Positions 47,301-57,367 are shown, counted from the stretch's first letter. The stretch is 64,000 bases of DNA from Panorpa germanica (GCA_963678705.1 OY783221.1:8370001-8434000), one strand, 5' to 3'. Numbers and translations are program-made. The notes: a model not told the origin generated them from the sequence alone.

Positions 47301-49204
47301 TAAATACTAAATTGATCTATCGGTATGATATTCGGTTTGAAATTACTAAGTATTATATTTTTTATTGAAGAATTTATTATTGAAATATAGAAAATATTTT
47401 TGACGGGCTTGATTAATGCATTAGCTAAAAAAACTTCAGGTAACAATTCCCTGGCTACACAAACTCCTACTGTAGAACCTGACATAGGAATTATCTTCCT
47501 CGTACGTGCTGGTAAAACGATATTGTTTATATTTATAAGTGGGAGCTCAATTACTTTGCCACATTCTGAGAATTGTACTCTGTTCATTTTTAGATTAATT
47601 ACTGCATTTAGTTTCCGTAAAATATCTAACCCTATAATTCCATCGTGTTTAATGGGGAAATTTTCTGACACAACCTGTAAAGTTTGTTTCGACTTATTAC
47701 TATCTAAAATTATAGAAGTTTTCAGTGAACCTAAGGTATAAGGCGTGCCTTCAGAAATACCCTTCAATAGAATTTTAGATTTATTATTAATTCTGACATT
47801 GTTATTTAAAATATTTTGTTTAATCAAGGAGATTTGAGAACCAGTATCTAATAAAAATGATACGGTTTTAGCTTTGGCTGCGACCATCTTGAATTGGATA
47901 GTGTCAACTGTTTGCTTAGCCTTAACATTTTTATTTTTACTGTCAAAACTTAGAATATCATTATTATTTTGTAAATTACCCGTATTGATCTCATCAAAAT
48001 CATAAAAAAAACATAATTCATTATTTGAATTGTGTTGTGTCTTGTTAGTAAAAGATACTTGAGAACCATCAGATATAAGATGTTTCGATCTTTCACAACA
48101 AGTAGAAGGTTCTGATAAAATTGTGGCCTCCCTACAAGTATTAACTTGAGCAATAGGGTTACCCGTATCTAGATTTTCCTTCTTAATAAAACAATACTTT
48201 TCTGTATGACCACTTTTCTTACAATGGTTACAGAACAAATTTTTAGTTTTTGTTTCGACCTTATTAGGAATTTGCTTGCTTGAAACTGGTTTACTATTAG
48301 AATTAGGAACGCTTGGATATGTTTTGACTTTAATATGCCTTCTTCTTTCTAGATTGCGCCACCGTCTCTCCAGAAACTCTGTAAATTCATTTAAGGTTGG
48401 TAATTCAGAATTATTTCTGTTTTCCCATTCCTTTGACGAATTAAAATCTAATTTGGTCTTTAAAATATGTATTAACATAAAATCTGAATGATTAGAATAT
48501 ATCCCCAATTCGGTTAATGCTCTAATCGATTCATTAATTTCATCTAGTAGTTTTTTGATATTGATTTCGGACTCTAAACGTATAACATTGTAGTTTATTA
48601 AATTGTTTAAACAGGTTTCAATAAGTGCTACCTTGTTATCATAACGTTTACAAAGGATGTTCCAAACAATTTCGTAATTATCATTTGTTAAAGGATAATT
48701 CTTTATGAGTTTGAGTGGTTCTCCTGACAAATTTAACTTTAAATAATGCATTTTTTCAATGCTTGATAGTTTACTATTATTACGAATTAAATTTGTAAAT
48801 AATTCCATAAAACTTTGCCAATTAATATATTCTCCATCAAAAACGGTTAGTTGCATTGGACTTAAGTTCAGATTTTTTATTGAATCTATACTTTTTGAGT
48901 CGTCTACAATATGTGTATCATTCTCAAATGTTTGCTTATAATTCAACAAGTAAATAAGAGTGTCGTCATAAATACTTTCAACTTCCATAGACTTACTAAC
49001 GATAGCCGAAGCTTCTTCATTTTTTAGAGTTGGAAGCAATGCTTCTACGATACTACTATATTTAACCCAAGCTTTGTCTAAGTTTTTGATTTTTAATTCA
49101 ACTATTGTTAAGGATGTTGATTGGACTTCTAGATTTTTTGAAAACTCATTAATTAGATTGATTGTATTCTCAACTAGTGTGAGTGAATGAACGTTCGGTG
49201 CCAT
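44369..49204 (-). CDS. gag-pol: Fused Gag-Pol polyprotein of copy 2, C-terminus truncated
   Basis: One frame of 1,611 codons. Residues ~1-80 coiled coil; ~112-250 BEL/Pao-like DUF1759 region; CCHC knuckle 325-338; protease with D453 in LLDTGSQ; reverse transcriptase with Y858-L-D-D861; RNase H with D1008 in TTDASK; integrase HHCC region, then D1377, D1438 and E1474. The last two are separated by 35 residues, giving an exact DD35E. Gag and Pol are joined through a run of eight Ts on the element strand (48004-48011), which has nine in copy 1. At 44388-44393 one base of a seven-base run is missing, so about 43 C-terminal residues are replaced by NFYPYT and a stop. The lost tail follows the integrase core, so the effect on function is uncertain. 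Expected location: cytoplasmic particles, then nucleus. Confidence 0.9.
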   Translation of the reverse strand: MAPNVHSLTLVENTINLINEFSKNLEVQSTSLTIVELKIKNLDKAWVKYSSIVEALLPTLKNEEASAIVSKSMEVESIYDDTLIYLLNYKQTFENDTHIVDDSKSIDSIKNLNLSPMQLTVFDGEYINWQSFMELFTNLIRNNSKLSSIEKMHYLKLNLSGEPLKLIKNYPLTNDNYEIVWNILCKRYDNKVALIETCLNNLINYNVIRLESEINIKKLLDEINESIRALTELGIYSNHSDFMLIHILKTKLDFNSSKEWENRNNSELPTLNEFTEFLERRWRNLERRRHIKVKTYPSVPNSNSKPVSSKQIPNKVETKTKNLFCNHCKKSGHTEKYCFIKKENLDTGNPIAQVNTCREATILSEPSTCCERSKHLISDGSQVSFTNKTQHNSNNELCFFYDFDEINTGNLQNNNDILSFDSKNKNVKAKQTVDTIQFKMVAAKAKTVSFLLDTGSQISLIKQNILNNNVRINNKSKILLKGISEGTPYTLGSLKTSIILDSNKSKQTLQVVSENFPIKHDGIIGLDILRKLNAVINLKMNRVQFSECGKVIELPLININNIVLPARTRKIIPMSGSTVGVCVARELLPEVFLANALIKPVKNIFYISIINSSIKNIILSNFKPNIIPIDQFSIYHFSKSSPNNRKELLLNNLNLSHVNSELVTELIEICDSFNDIFFLPGDKLSCTSALSHKIKINSSKPVNVKPYRLPHAQKEIVEKHIQELLVNNIIEESDSPYNAPLLVVPKKPDALGNKQFRVVVDFRKLNEQTTSDAYPLPLIHDILDQLSGAKFFSTLDLASGFHQVPMLPEDKEKTAFSANFKHYQFVRMPFGLKGAPPMFQRLMSHVLTGLQGIDCLIYLDDVVIFGKNISEHNQRLKNVFSKLREHNLKLQPSKCNFLHKDLIYLGHVINETGILPDPSKVEAIKNFPIPNSPKQIKTFLGMSGYYRRHIPHYAEIAKPLYNAANSNVKVLEWSDQCDESFKTLKNKLTISPVLQYPDFSKNFVVTTDASKYAIGAVLSQGTIKESHPIAYASRTLNKAQQNYTTTERELLAVVWAVAHFRPYLYGKFFSIVTDHQALTWLMSIKDPSSRLMRWRIKLEEYNYEVIYRPGSSIPHVDALSRVYSLQVETMDVTYENYLEIIKNKIIINNKVIEHDKSLYDAPTSFSLVDFVSKDFKNSIGNSPELINKFSSINAFLIQEKEVSEIAYVEIDTRFIICLIIKEFHFNLPNYKEIFLALVNLKNFCTLHKITNIAMNRFESELSKLDFAQLRTMIRHIFDKTNIIVHIYNDNILKISDPELINNVISEFHVNPTAGHLGVSKTIKRLKSHFKFPSMIRKVKNFIRQCVSCQKNKVCKLNKCPLTITSTSKHSFERLALDIVYLPKKDDNDKYKYLLTIQDDLTKFTEAIPIINQEANTVAKALVTNVICRYGVPNMILTDQGTNFMSKIFKDICKLLKIKQLKTTAFRPATNGALERVHRTLAEYLRNFCKKQDDWINWIPYAMFVYNTTPHTATGFTPFELIYGHKANLPSIFYKEPIEVNTYNNFIVELKHRLQVARELAINNLVKSKEKTKLYFDKRVNSLFTPEVNELVLLRNEQLPTKGQSKNFYPYT

Positions 49205-50278
49205 AGTACTTAATTAAAGTTATATATAATATACAGACTAAAGATTATTTTGTACCAATAAACGACTCTCCGAAAAATAGGATTCTGACAAGGAAAAATT
49301 GTTAGCGAAAACAGTAACTCACTGGAAATTTCCGATGGGGCTCAGACACCGCAGTTGTAACAGGAAGGTAGTCTCTCTGATTGAACAGACTGCTATCTAA
49401 CTGCTTCAGCTCTTTACTTCTCCTTTTCAAAATTCTTTCTCGTTCATAAAGATGTTCTAAAAATATTAAACATGAATTAATATAATTGTAGAAACAATTA
49501 TAGGAAATATTATAGTAGATATTCAAAAGTATTGGATATAATACTAAAAATATTGAACAATGATGCTACAAAATTGTTATTTTATAACAAATATTCAAAA
49601 GTATTGAATATAATACTAAAAAATAATAGCTTCAATGAATTACAAGGATGCTACTAATAGATAGGTTATAGCAAATATTCAAAAGTATTGAATATAATAC
49701 TAAAAAAAAATAATAGCTTCAATGAATTACAAGGATGCTACTAATAGATAGGTTATAGCAAATATTCAAAAGTATTGAATATAATACTAAAAAAATAATA
49801 GCTTCAATGAATTACAAGGATGCTACTAATAGAAAAAAATACAATTATCAATTTATGATAATAATTGTATACAAGATAAAAAGATACTGTCTTATTATAC
49901 TTAACAAAAAAAACTTTCGATTTTGATCTATGTACAGCTGTGTGCAGGGTTCTGGAAACGATTAACATCAGTTTAGATTATTCCATTTGTTCTAGAAGCA
50001 TCCATCCATTCGCTGGGGGCAAAAGATTTCTTTTTTTTTTCTGGTTCAGCGGGCTGTTGTTTTACATCCACCGGACTTGTAGAAAAATTATGTGAAATAC
50101 AGATGAATTGACGTTCTATCTCGTACTCTTCGGCAATCTTGGAAATAATCGATCGACGTAGTGGTATCCAGAATAATTGATCTGCATCCAGGTGTAGAAT
50201 ATATAGAAAAAAATTTTGGGCGTACCTCTTGGATATTTATGTGTAGGAATATCTCTTCGAGACCCCACCTGACACCAA
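49205..50278 (-). promoter_or_regulatory. Leader of copy 2 with 85-bp tandem repeats
   Basis: About 1.07 kb. The tandem array lies at about 49500-49832 with the same units as copy 1 and small length changes in A-runs. The single primer-binding site (TGGTGTCAGGTGGGG on the element strand, complementary to a tRNA-Leu-like 3' end) occupies about 50263-50277, one base from the LTR. Confidence 0.8.
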
Positions 50279-51027
50279 TGTTGTAAAAATGTTGTCGTAT
50301 TGTCGTTCTGGAGGAGATTACTCAGCTTACTAGTACATTCTGCAGGGATGCTAGCTTCTGGTAGTAGATTCTTCAGTTGACGACTTCCAACACCAATTAC
50401 AGTAGTAATCGAATATCTTTCTTAAGATGATTAATAAGGATTCTTGTTCAGACGGTGTATTGTTGCAATTAGAGAATACTTGAGCGGTCTAAAGTAACCT
50501 CGTTGCGACATGCGACGGTTGAACAATTAGTATCTTTTTATTACTATTAATACAAACACTTTTATTAAAATATATCATTTATTCGTTGTAATATTATATC
50601 TGCTTACTTAATTACAATAGTATTTTATTAGATTAACGAAGATGACAGATATAAAACAAAATGTAATTCTATAGTGTTATAATTTAATTAATAGTTGAAA
50701 TGTGCTCACTATTCAATACGTACGAAGTTGCGAATAGTAATGCTTGCTTTGAGACTCAGGAGAAGACTGGCTTTCAGCGTCTTGTGCAATTTAATATATA
50801 ATAATTTATTTCACATCACAGAACGCCAATACTGAATTACCAGCATTAAATCAATATTAATCTCCACAAACCAGAGACAATATTTATAAGCGCTAAACTT
50901 AAATAATTATTCTTTACAATCTTAATACTAATACAAAAACTGTTTACATAATATAATTCTATTACATAATTAACATTTAATATCATTAAAAATAAAAGGT
51001 AAGTGCGACATATGCGTACTTACAACA
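50279..51027 (-). repeat. 5' LTR of copy 2
   Basis: 749 bp, reading the same as the 3' LTR at 43222-43970. Presumed promoter of the element. Confidence 0.95.
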
Positions 51028-51048
51028 ATATATATAGTATATTATATA

Positions 51049-51375
51049 TCTAATATATATAAATTACGTTTCACGTTGTGTGTCCGCGATGGACTCCTAA
51101 ACTACTTAACCGATTTTAATCAAATTTGTACACCGTGTGCAGATTGATCCAACTGAAAAGATAGGATAGCTTACATCTCAATTTATGATTGCAATATTAT
51201 CTTATTGCAAATTATTTGTCTATTAATTATCTGTTAGCTCCAAACGATTTTAAAAGATGGCGACATCTGTTGACTAGATTGAGTAAATATTCAATAGATG
51301 GCGCTATGTAATGTAATATTAACGTTAATAATAATAAAAACGTTAGCCACAGCAACGCGTGGCCGGGACAGCTAG
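51049..51375 (+). mobile_element. Non-autonomous Helitron, copy 2
   Basis: Starts TCTAATATATATAAATTACG after an A and ends GGGACAGCTAG before a T, with no target duplication. The stem GCCAC...GTGGC lies just before the CTAG end, fitting the Helitron terminal hairpin. It is largely collinear with 538-871, sharing GCGATGGACTCCTAAACTAC and CGATTTTAATCAAATTTGTA. It lies only about 20 bp from the right end of LTR copy 2. No coding capacity. Confidence 0.75.
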
Positions 51376-53747
51376 TATATAGTATATATATAGGGTATGC
51401 AGAGTTATTAATAAATATTTAACACTTACTCAGTACACCAATAATAAATAAATACGTTACTAAACTAAAAAATATAACAACAAATACAAATACCTTAGAT
51501 TAAAAATCCATAACATTATTAATGAGATTGATACAATATTCACAAAAGCTAACGACATTAATTAATATCGTAACATAATATTATTACGAACACAACTTAA
51601 CTACAAGATTTATACGTTGTCGTAAGAAATAACAAAATAGAAAAACATGTTTTTATGGTATTAACACGTGTATGAAGTCTCAGATTCTAATGACTGATGA
51701 CAAATGATCTAGAGGCTAAAGGTAACATTGAACATGCTTCAAACCTTCAAGCTTGCAAGCATGGTTGTACTTGTACAAGTCTACAACTAATATAACATAA
51801 ATAAATATCAAACTAACATAAAGACACAGTCTGTATACTATACCATCTTTACTTTCGTATACGTAGTATATTTAATGAATGAAATGTTTATATAGCCACT
51901 AACATAACTCTTATGTTTTTGCTTTGGTTTGGTTTGCCAGTCTACCAGTTTGACAGCCATTTATAATTCATTTCCGGTGTGGACATTTTCGACATTCTAA
52001 TTTTGTGATCTTTTTTCAGGGATGTGAAACATACTGTCTTCGTTACATTTAATAAGTTTTCGATATTCTTGAACGAGTATATCACTTTGGTGTGGTTTCA
52101 TAAAAGTAGAATTCCACATGAAATTAATTTTGAAAGACAAAGAAAGTAACAACATAATATGCTTTTGCTAATACTACGCCATCTCAGTAGATTTTCAAAT
52201 CTTTTGCTTTTCAGTTGTGTTTTAATTGTAATGTATCTAGTTGTTTTAAGTCTGCTGTTACTTTTGATGTACTTGAGAATATAGCTAGTGCCCTGTAATT
52301 TAAAGTTGACTGATGTTTATTATAAACCTTGGTTGATACTTTATTTTCGCAACATAACTATAGCTTAAACAAGCAAAATGACCTCGACTAGATTTATTGT
52401 TAGTTAATTGCCCTTGACCTTTGTTAAAACTTGAATTTAAAAAAACGTTTTTTGTTTAAGCTTCAGTTATATACCACAATTTCTTCTTGCCATGCCATTA
52501 TTTTTACTTATAAATCTTATAAAATTATAGGTACTACATTATCGTTTATTAAATGTTATAGTGACATAACTGATAACTTTTCGCAAGAATTGTGTGCTAA
52601 ATTAGCTATATTTTAATGCTAATAATGTTCTCTTTTAAATAACACATTTGTCCTGCTGCCGAGGTAATAAGGTCATCTAGCATAACACTCAGCTATGCTT
52701 AGAAGATGAAATAAATGTATTCCAGGACTCGCAAAGAATGAACTCACTAAATGATAAACAAATTAAAAATAAACAAATATACCAGCCATATAAATAAACA
52801 AATCTACAAATACACACAATTATTTTTTTTTTTAATTTATTTATTTATTTGGCCTTGACTATTTGTCATAGCTATCATCAAACATTTTTTATTTATATAT
52901 AACATAAAATTAATAATTATATTTTACATTTTTCTATATATTTCAATAATTAACTAATTAATTTTGAATCACTTAACAAAAATTTAGTATTAACAAGGAA
53001 ATACACAAATATTATATTACAATTAATACATACGATACATCGCTGTTGAAATCGTAATAATATAATTAAAAAAAAAGAAAAAATGACACATTTCTTTCTA
53101 TAACCCTTTTAGGAAATTTATTTAAAAAAGTCTCTAAAACACTTAACAAAATTTTATCATATATTTTCTTTCAAAATATAACTATTTTTAGAAGATTTCT
53201 AAGCCCTGTGCAGATACAATCACTCTAATACAATGAGTAAGAGAGACAGTGTGATATTTCTATTTCATAGAGGATATCACAAATGTATGTATAAAACATT
53301 TTAAGCGGTAAATTTTTAAAAAAAGAAACCGTTGACACTTTAATTGCGTTTAATTATTCTCTTCGAAGGGAATTTATAGTCTGATTAAGCGATTAAAAAG
53401 ATATAAAATATCTGTTTTATTAGATTTTAGTTAGATGACAAGCTTTAGTCATAAAAATTTAATCTAAGTTCGTTATTGATGGTAATACAGGAATGTAAAA
53501 TATTTGCACATATATATTTTATTATGAATTTTACTATCGCATCAATTTTAATCGCTGTGAGGTAAGTCCTTCACGAAAATAGAAATATAATAAGTGCTAC
53601 CAACAGAGAAAAAAATACTGTTATGTGTTTTTGACATTTTTAAAAATAGTATAACCTCAAATTTGTTTAGCATACACTTTCAGTAATGTCTTGATATTAC
53701 GTTAAATCAACTAGCGAAAAAGTGGATAAAATATTAGGGACATCACT
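51376..53747. other. AT-rich non-coding DNA
   Basis: No gene supported. The 61-codon frame at 52431-52616 is unrecognised. Confidence 0.4.
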
Positions 53748-53781
53748 TGGACGCTGTTATGCATTCATGTGTCAAGCGCCA
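53748..53781 (+). repeat. Left arm of a perfect 34-bp inverted repeat
   Basis: Begins TGGACGCTGTTATGCATTC and ends GTCAAGCGCCA. Its exact reverse complement is at 54567-54600, enclosing 785 bp. Matching stops sharply at both arm ends. Each arm is itself imperfectly palindromic (TGGACGCT ... AAGCGCCA). Confidence 0.9.
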
Positions 53782-54334
53782 GATACTGGGATTTGAGAAA
53801 ATTAACATTCTAGTTTTTCTAATTCAAATTGTTCAGATAAGAATAATTAGAATTATTTTTATCATATAAGCAAGTAAATATTAGAACTATTACAGATATT
53901 CATGAATTATTCATTGGAATATCATGAATTTAAAGAATAACTGATAAAATATAAAAAAATATTATTGCAAAATTCAATATGCTTAATTAAATTTGTAAAA
54001 ATGTTTCAAAGTCTCTTGACACATAAAAGCAAATTAACTTATGGACTATTTATATTAATAAAATAATTTAAGGTTTATACTTCACAAATTAGAATTGGAT
54101 TTTTATTGGAATTATTCTTTTATTAAATTTATCAACAGTGACATACGAACTTTTTATCAAAATTACATCAATAGTTTTTAAGTGATATTAATATATTCTA
54201 ACATTGAAACGGAAGTTATAACAAATTTCTCATCAATAAATTTCTAAATAATAATATGAAAATCGTGAATAAAAATTATTATTTTTTATTTATTTAAGGT
54301 AATATTATTTTTTAGTACTCTTTTTGATTTATTA

Positions 54335-54430
54335 TTACTGATTCTCATCTTCATCATCAGGATCAATGGCGAAGTCTAATGTGTTTCCTAATGCTTTAGG
54401 CGGATGAACCATTTTTGCAAAACGAGAATT
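54335..54430 (-). CDS. Candidate terminal exon with acidic C-terminus
   Basis: On the minus strand an acceptor (ATTTCAATGCAG) precedes 31 codons and TAA. The translation starts NSRFAKMVHPPKALGN and ends TLDFAIDPDDEDENQ, a plausible acidic protein C-terminus with codon use unlike the surrounding DNA. Polyadenylation signals AATAAATAAA lie 41-50 bp past the stop (54285-54294). The acceptor is phase 0, matching the phase 0 donor of the candidate first exon at 56887-56940; joined they would give a 49-residue protein unless middle exons are missed. The protein is not recognised. The exon lies between the arms of a perfect 34-bp inverted repeat. Confidence 0.5.
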   Translation of the reverse strand, partial: NSRFAKMVHPPKALGNTLDFAIDPDDEDENQ

Positions 54431-54566
54431 CTGCATTGAAATATTGTAATAATAAGTTTAAGCTTTTACATCGAATGCAAATTTTATTATGACATAGTTC
54501 ATAAAAAATATTTTTATTTATTGTATTAGAAACAACATTTCGTGCTTAACTCAATTTTTAATATTT

Positions 54567-54600
54567 TGGCGCTTGACACATGAATGCATAACAGCGTCCA
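54567..54600 (-). repeat. Right arm of the 34-bp inverted repeat
   Basis: Exact reverse complement of 53748-53781. If the pair are transposon ends, the enclosed 853-bp segment including the candidate exon would be the element. No clear target duplication is seen (CT on both sides at most). Confidence 0.9.
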
Positions 54601-55019
54601 CTTATGAGTCATAATCCAGTGCCTGGAATAGAAATATTTATTTGTTTAGCTACTATATATTTTGTTTCATCAATTACATTATTCATAACATAATTTAAGA
54701 GTTCGTTGCAGTTTTAGTGTACGAAACAACTCTGACACTGATACTTAGTTTGTATGAGTATGTTACAGGTTACAGCTCTTTAAACAGGAACAGGAAGTGA
54801 GCTAATTACTCAACTTCGTTCACGCTTTTAAATTATTATAGCACCAGACGTTTACGACTTAAGTTTTATGTTGCGTTGCAAGAAATAAATTTAATGGCAA
54901 TTAAAACCGAAAAACTATGATTAAATAAGTTCTTAAAATGTTAGGTTATGTTTATGTTGATATGCATCTGATAAACTAGTATTGTATGTATGTAATATTA
55001 GTATATATCTAGTAAAGCT
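54601..55019. other. AT-rich non-coding DNA (possibly intronic)
   Basis: No feature supported. Confidence 0.4.
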
Positions 55020-55794
55020 GGGCGCAGACTATTTCACATGAAGTTGTCATAAATTTTCTACGAAAGTTGGCTACCAGAACTTCAAATGTCCAATTATTTT
55101 ATAATAACTCTTTATATTATTTAGGAGATATTAACAATTAAGATATGCATGTTGTCTCTTTAATCATTAAAGGGAACCAACGCATCCAAGTAAACATTTG
55201 GTGAAGTGCCCTATTTTGTGACGTTTCTATCACTATTTCACTTCAATTATAGTTCGTAACAACTTTATGTTCATTTGTATTCCGACAGGTGGAGTGGTTC
55301 TGTCATCTGTAGCCGATAAAACAGACATTTCATATGAAGAATTGTGAGAAACTGAACTATAAATGAACTCTTTCATGACAAAAAAATCATACGCATCTCC
55401 AATATGATGTCAAAGTGACTCCAAAATGCTCCAAAATGTTTACTGGGATGGTACGTCACGTTCATTGATTTTCCATCTCTTTTATACAACAGAGAAGCAA
55501 ACCAGTGTGTGTGTGATACGTCGTGCACTACTAAGAACTGTGCTGTGAATCCCATAAAGTATTATATTACGATGGTTGTAATAATCTCGATTACTTATTT
55601 CTTCTATGACTTCTTATGCATAACTAAAACATGCGCCAAAATCTGAAATTCAAATTGTATATACAAATACCTCCGTTAACTTTTACATATTTAAAAAAAA
55701 TAGGAACATCAATACATATATTAACCTTTATTTCAATCAAAAATTAAAAAATTACCTCTAAAAAATGAGCGCACAAGCCTATTGATTATACGTT
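55020..55794 (-). mobile_element. Diverged family A MITE with nested family B element
   Basis: The right end (TAAAAAATGAGCGCACAAGCCTATT) and the left inner part (CCAGAACTTCAAATGTCCAA, AGATATTAACAATTAAG) match reverse-oriented family A with many changes. The left terminal repeat is eroded and the central part differs. A family B element sits at 55196-55447, at a different place from the nested insertion in the 5631 copy. Confidence 0.55.
55196..55447 (+). mobile_element. Family B MITE, copy 4, nested
   Basis: 252 bp, starting CCAAGTAAACATTTGG (one C short of the consensus) and ending GTTTACTGGG. It is flanked by AT on both sides (55194-55195 and 55448-55449). Near the right end CCAAAATGCTCCAAAATG is a short local duplication. 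Non-coding. Confidence 0.75.
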
Positions 55795-56319
55795 TACATA
55801 AAAATGCATTTATTATCCACATCTACAATGCAATATATGTTTAAGTCAAAGAATAATACATTTCCTATTCTTTTGCAAAATATATGCAGCCATCCGAGAA
55901 AAAACACAACGTCATAAATATATACAACGAAAACCTCATTTAAAACACCATGTATATTTTATTTGTCAAATAAAATCAGAGGATATGTATGTTTGCATAA
56001 CACATAAATATACTTATTGTTAAATTGTAATTATTTATGTTATTATTCAGACTGGTGGTGGTGTTGGTAACTAACAACCAGCTAATCTTAAGAATTATGA
56101 CAATTTATAATTTCAGGCTTGTCGTTGTCGCCATTACTTATGTATTATAAATATAAATTATAGAGGCCGTATTTTACGTTTATGAACTCTTGAAGATCAT
56201 TAATTGTGTTTAATTATAAATTGAATTAAGAGAAATCCCGCGAAACATTTTTAAAAATCATTAATTTATTTATTATAACCCTTATTGAGTAATTAACAGT
56301 AAATTATTAGGTGCAAAGT
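55795..56319. other. AT-rich non-coding DNA
   Basis: No feature supported. Confidence 0.4.
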
Positions 56320-56410
56320 GGATCCGACTAGCACTCGCTAAGCGCGTAGGCAAACAGGCCTCCCCAAATAAACACGCTGCCCCAGCCCCAAGGTTTTCGA
56401 GTAATAAATT
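56320..56410. other. GC-rich block open on both strands
   Basis: About 90 bp including GTGGATCCGACTAGCACTCG, CGTAGGCAAACAGGCC and CACGCTGCCCCAGCCCCAAG. Forward the frame reads GAKWIRLALAKRVGKQ and continues to 56443; reverse it reads LENLGAGAACLFGEA. An acceptor-like TTATTAG lies before the forward frame. The function and strand are unknown. It is either an exon fragment or an unrecognised repeat. Confidence 0.2.
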
Positions 56411-56886
56411 CTTATTTGTCTTCTCATTCATTCATATATAGATTCATTTATATACAGTGACAATTTGTCTCATCTTAACGCCAATTTTTTCCAGTTCAAT
56501 ATTCTATGTATAAGCATCTATGATCCGTACTTTGAGAACCGTTTAATTATAATGTAAAATTACCCAACAAATTTAAAATTAAAGGAATTAAATTAATGTA
56601 ATTAAAGCGTATTCCTCCGGTGTGTTTCATAAATTAAAAACTTTATAATACAGAAAGTATAATAACTTCAAGTTTTTATTAATAATTCAAACAAATATAA
56701 ACTGTTAAGTTCTTTTAATATTAACATAACATACATTCCTAAAAAATAAATTCCTTTTATCAAATAAAAAATATAAGCAATAAATCTGTTTTAACTTCAT
56801 AGCACCATTAAGCAGCGTTGAATGATGTATCTGCACTCATCCCAATCAAGCAGTATGTCCAAACTCCGTGAAAGCACGATACATAC
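56411..56886. other. AT-rich non-coding DNA
   Basis: No feature supported before the candidate first exon. In the two-exon model this is the 5' part of the intron. Confidence 0.35.
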
Positions 56887-56940
56887 CGAACGAAACCGAA
56901 GCCTTTGTTCACCGATTGCAGATTGCCAACATGGCGGCAT
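56887..56940 (-). CDS. Candidate first coding exon
   Basis: On the minus strand an ATG at 56940-56938 opens 18 codons (MPPCWQSAIGEQRLRFRS) that end at a consensus-like donor TTCG/GTATGT. The phase is 0, the same as the acceptor of the terminal exon at 54335-54430, implying an intron of 2,456 bp that carries nested MITEs. The start overlaps a perfect YY1/Pho-type motif. An alternative ATG in another frame (56944, MADAAMLAICN) leads to a donor in phase 2 and fits less well. The product is not recognised. The call rests on composition, splice signals and phase only. Confidence 0.3.
56927..56938 (-). promoter_or_regulatory. YY1/Pleiohomeotic-type motif
   Basis: The minus strand reads GCCGCCATGTTG, an exact fit to the YY1/Pho consensus GCCGCCATNTTG, which often overlaps transcription or translation starts. 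A second core, GCCGCCATAAT, lies on the plus strand at about 56992. The two in 75 bp suggest a promoter. Confidence 0.4.
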
Positions 56941-57367
56941 CTGCCATGCAAACAACTTGATCCGATATGGTTTTGCTAGTGTTCTATCACGCCGCCATAA
57001 TAAATTTGCAATAATATTCAAAACATAATTATAAAATAGATATTAAATGTGATTAATTTTTGATTTACTATGTGGTGTTATACGTGGATGTGTACATTTA
57101 ATTTTTAAATATCATTTAGTTTATGTTTTTTGTGACAAGTGTTTTATGCAAATGAGAATTATTTTTGTATTGTATATATTTGATAACAGTACAGGTGTAT
57201 ATAATGCCGTATGACTAGTGTAATGTTTATAATTTAATCGTGATTGTCTGTGAAATGTAGTTATTGCTTTTTAACACATGCTCACATATTATTTATTTAT
57301 TTAATTTGGAATTAATACACCTACAACATTTTTAAACCAATGTGTTTTGACAGCTGTGCTTTTTGTT

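Larger units (their letters stand above)
43222..51027 (-). mobile_element. Full-length Ty3/Gypsy LTR retrotransposon, copy 2
   Basis: 7,806 bp on the minus strand, flanked by ATAT on both sides (43218-43221 and 51028-51031), in an AT-dinucleotide target. Both LTRs are 749 bp and share the start TGTTGTAAAAATGTTGTCG, which differs from the copy 1 LTRs. Coding and leader regions differ from copy 1 at only a handful of positions noticed by eye (for example 44300, 47495 and 48466). Gag and Pol form one continuous frame here, but Pol is cut short near its end by a one-base homopolymer loss. The leader holds one primer-binding segment. Confidence 0.95.

Noticed and set aside
22592..51027. Segmental duplication or assembly duplication as the source of the two LTR elements
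   Set aside because: Flanks differ, target duplications differ (ATAC and ATAT), and each LTR pair carries its own shared variant.
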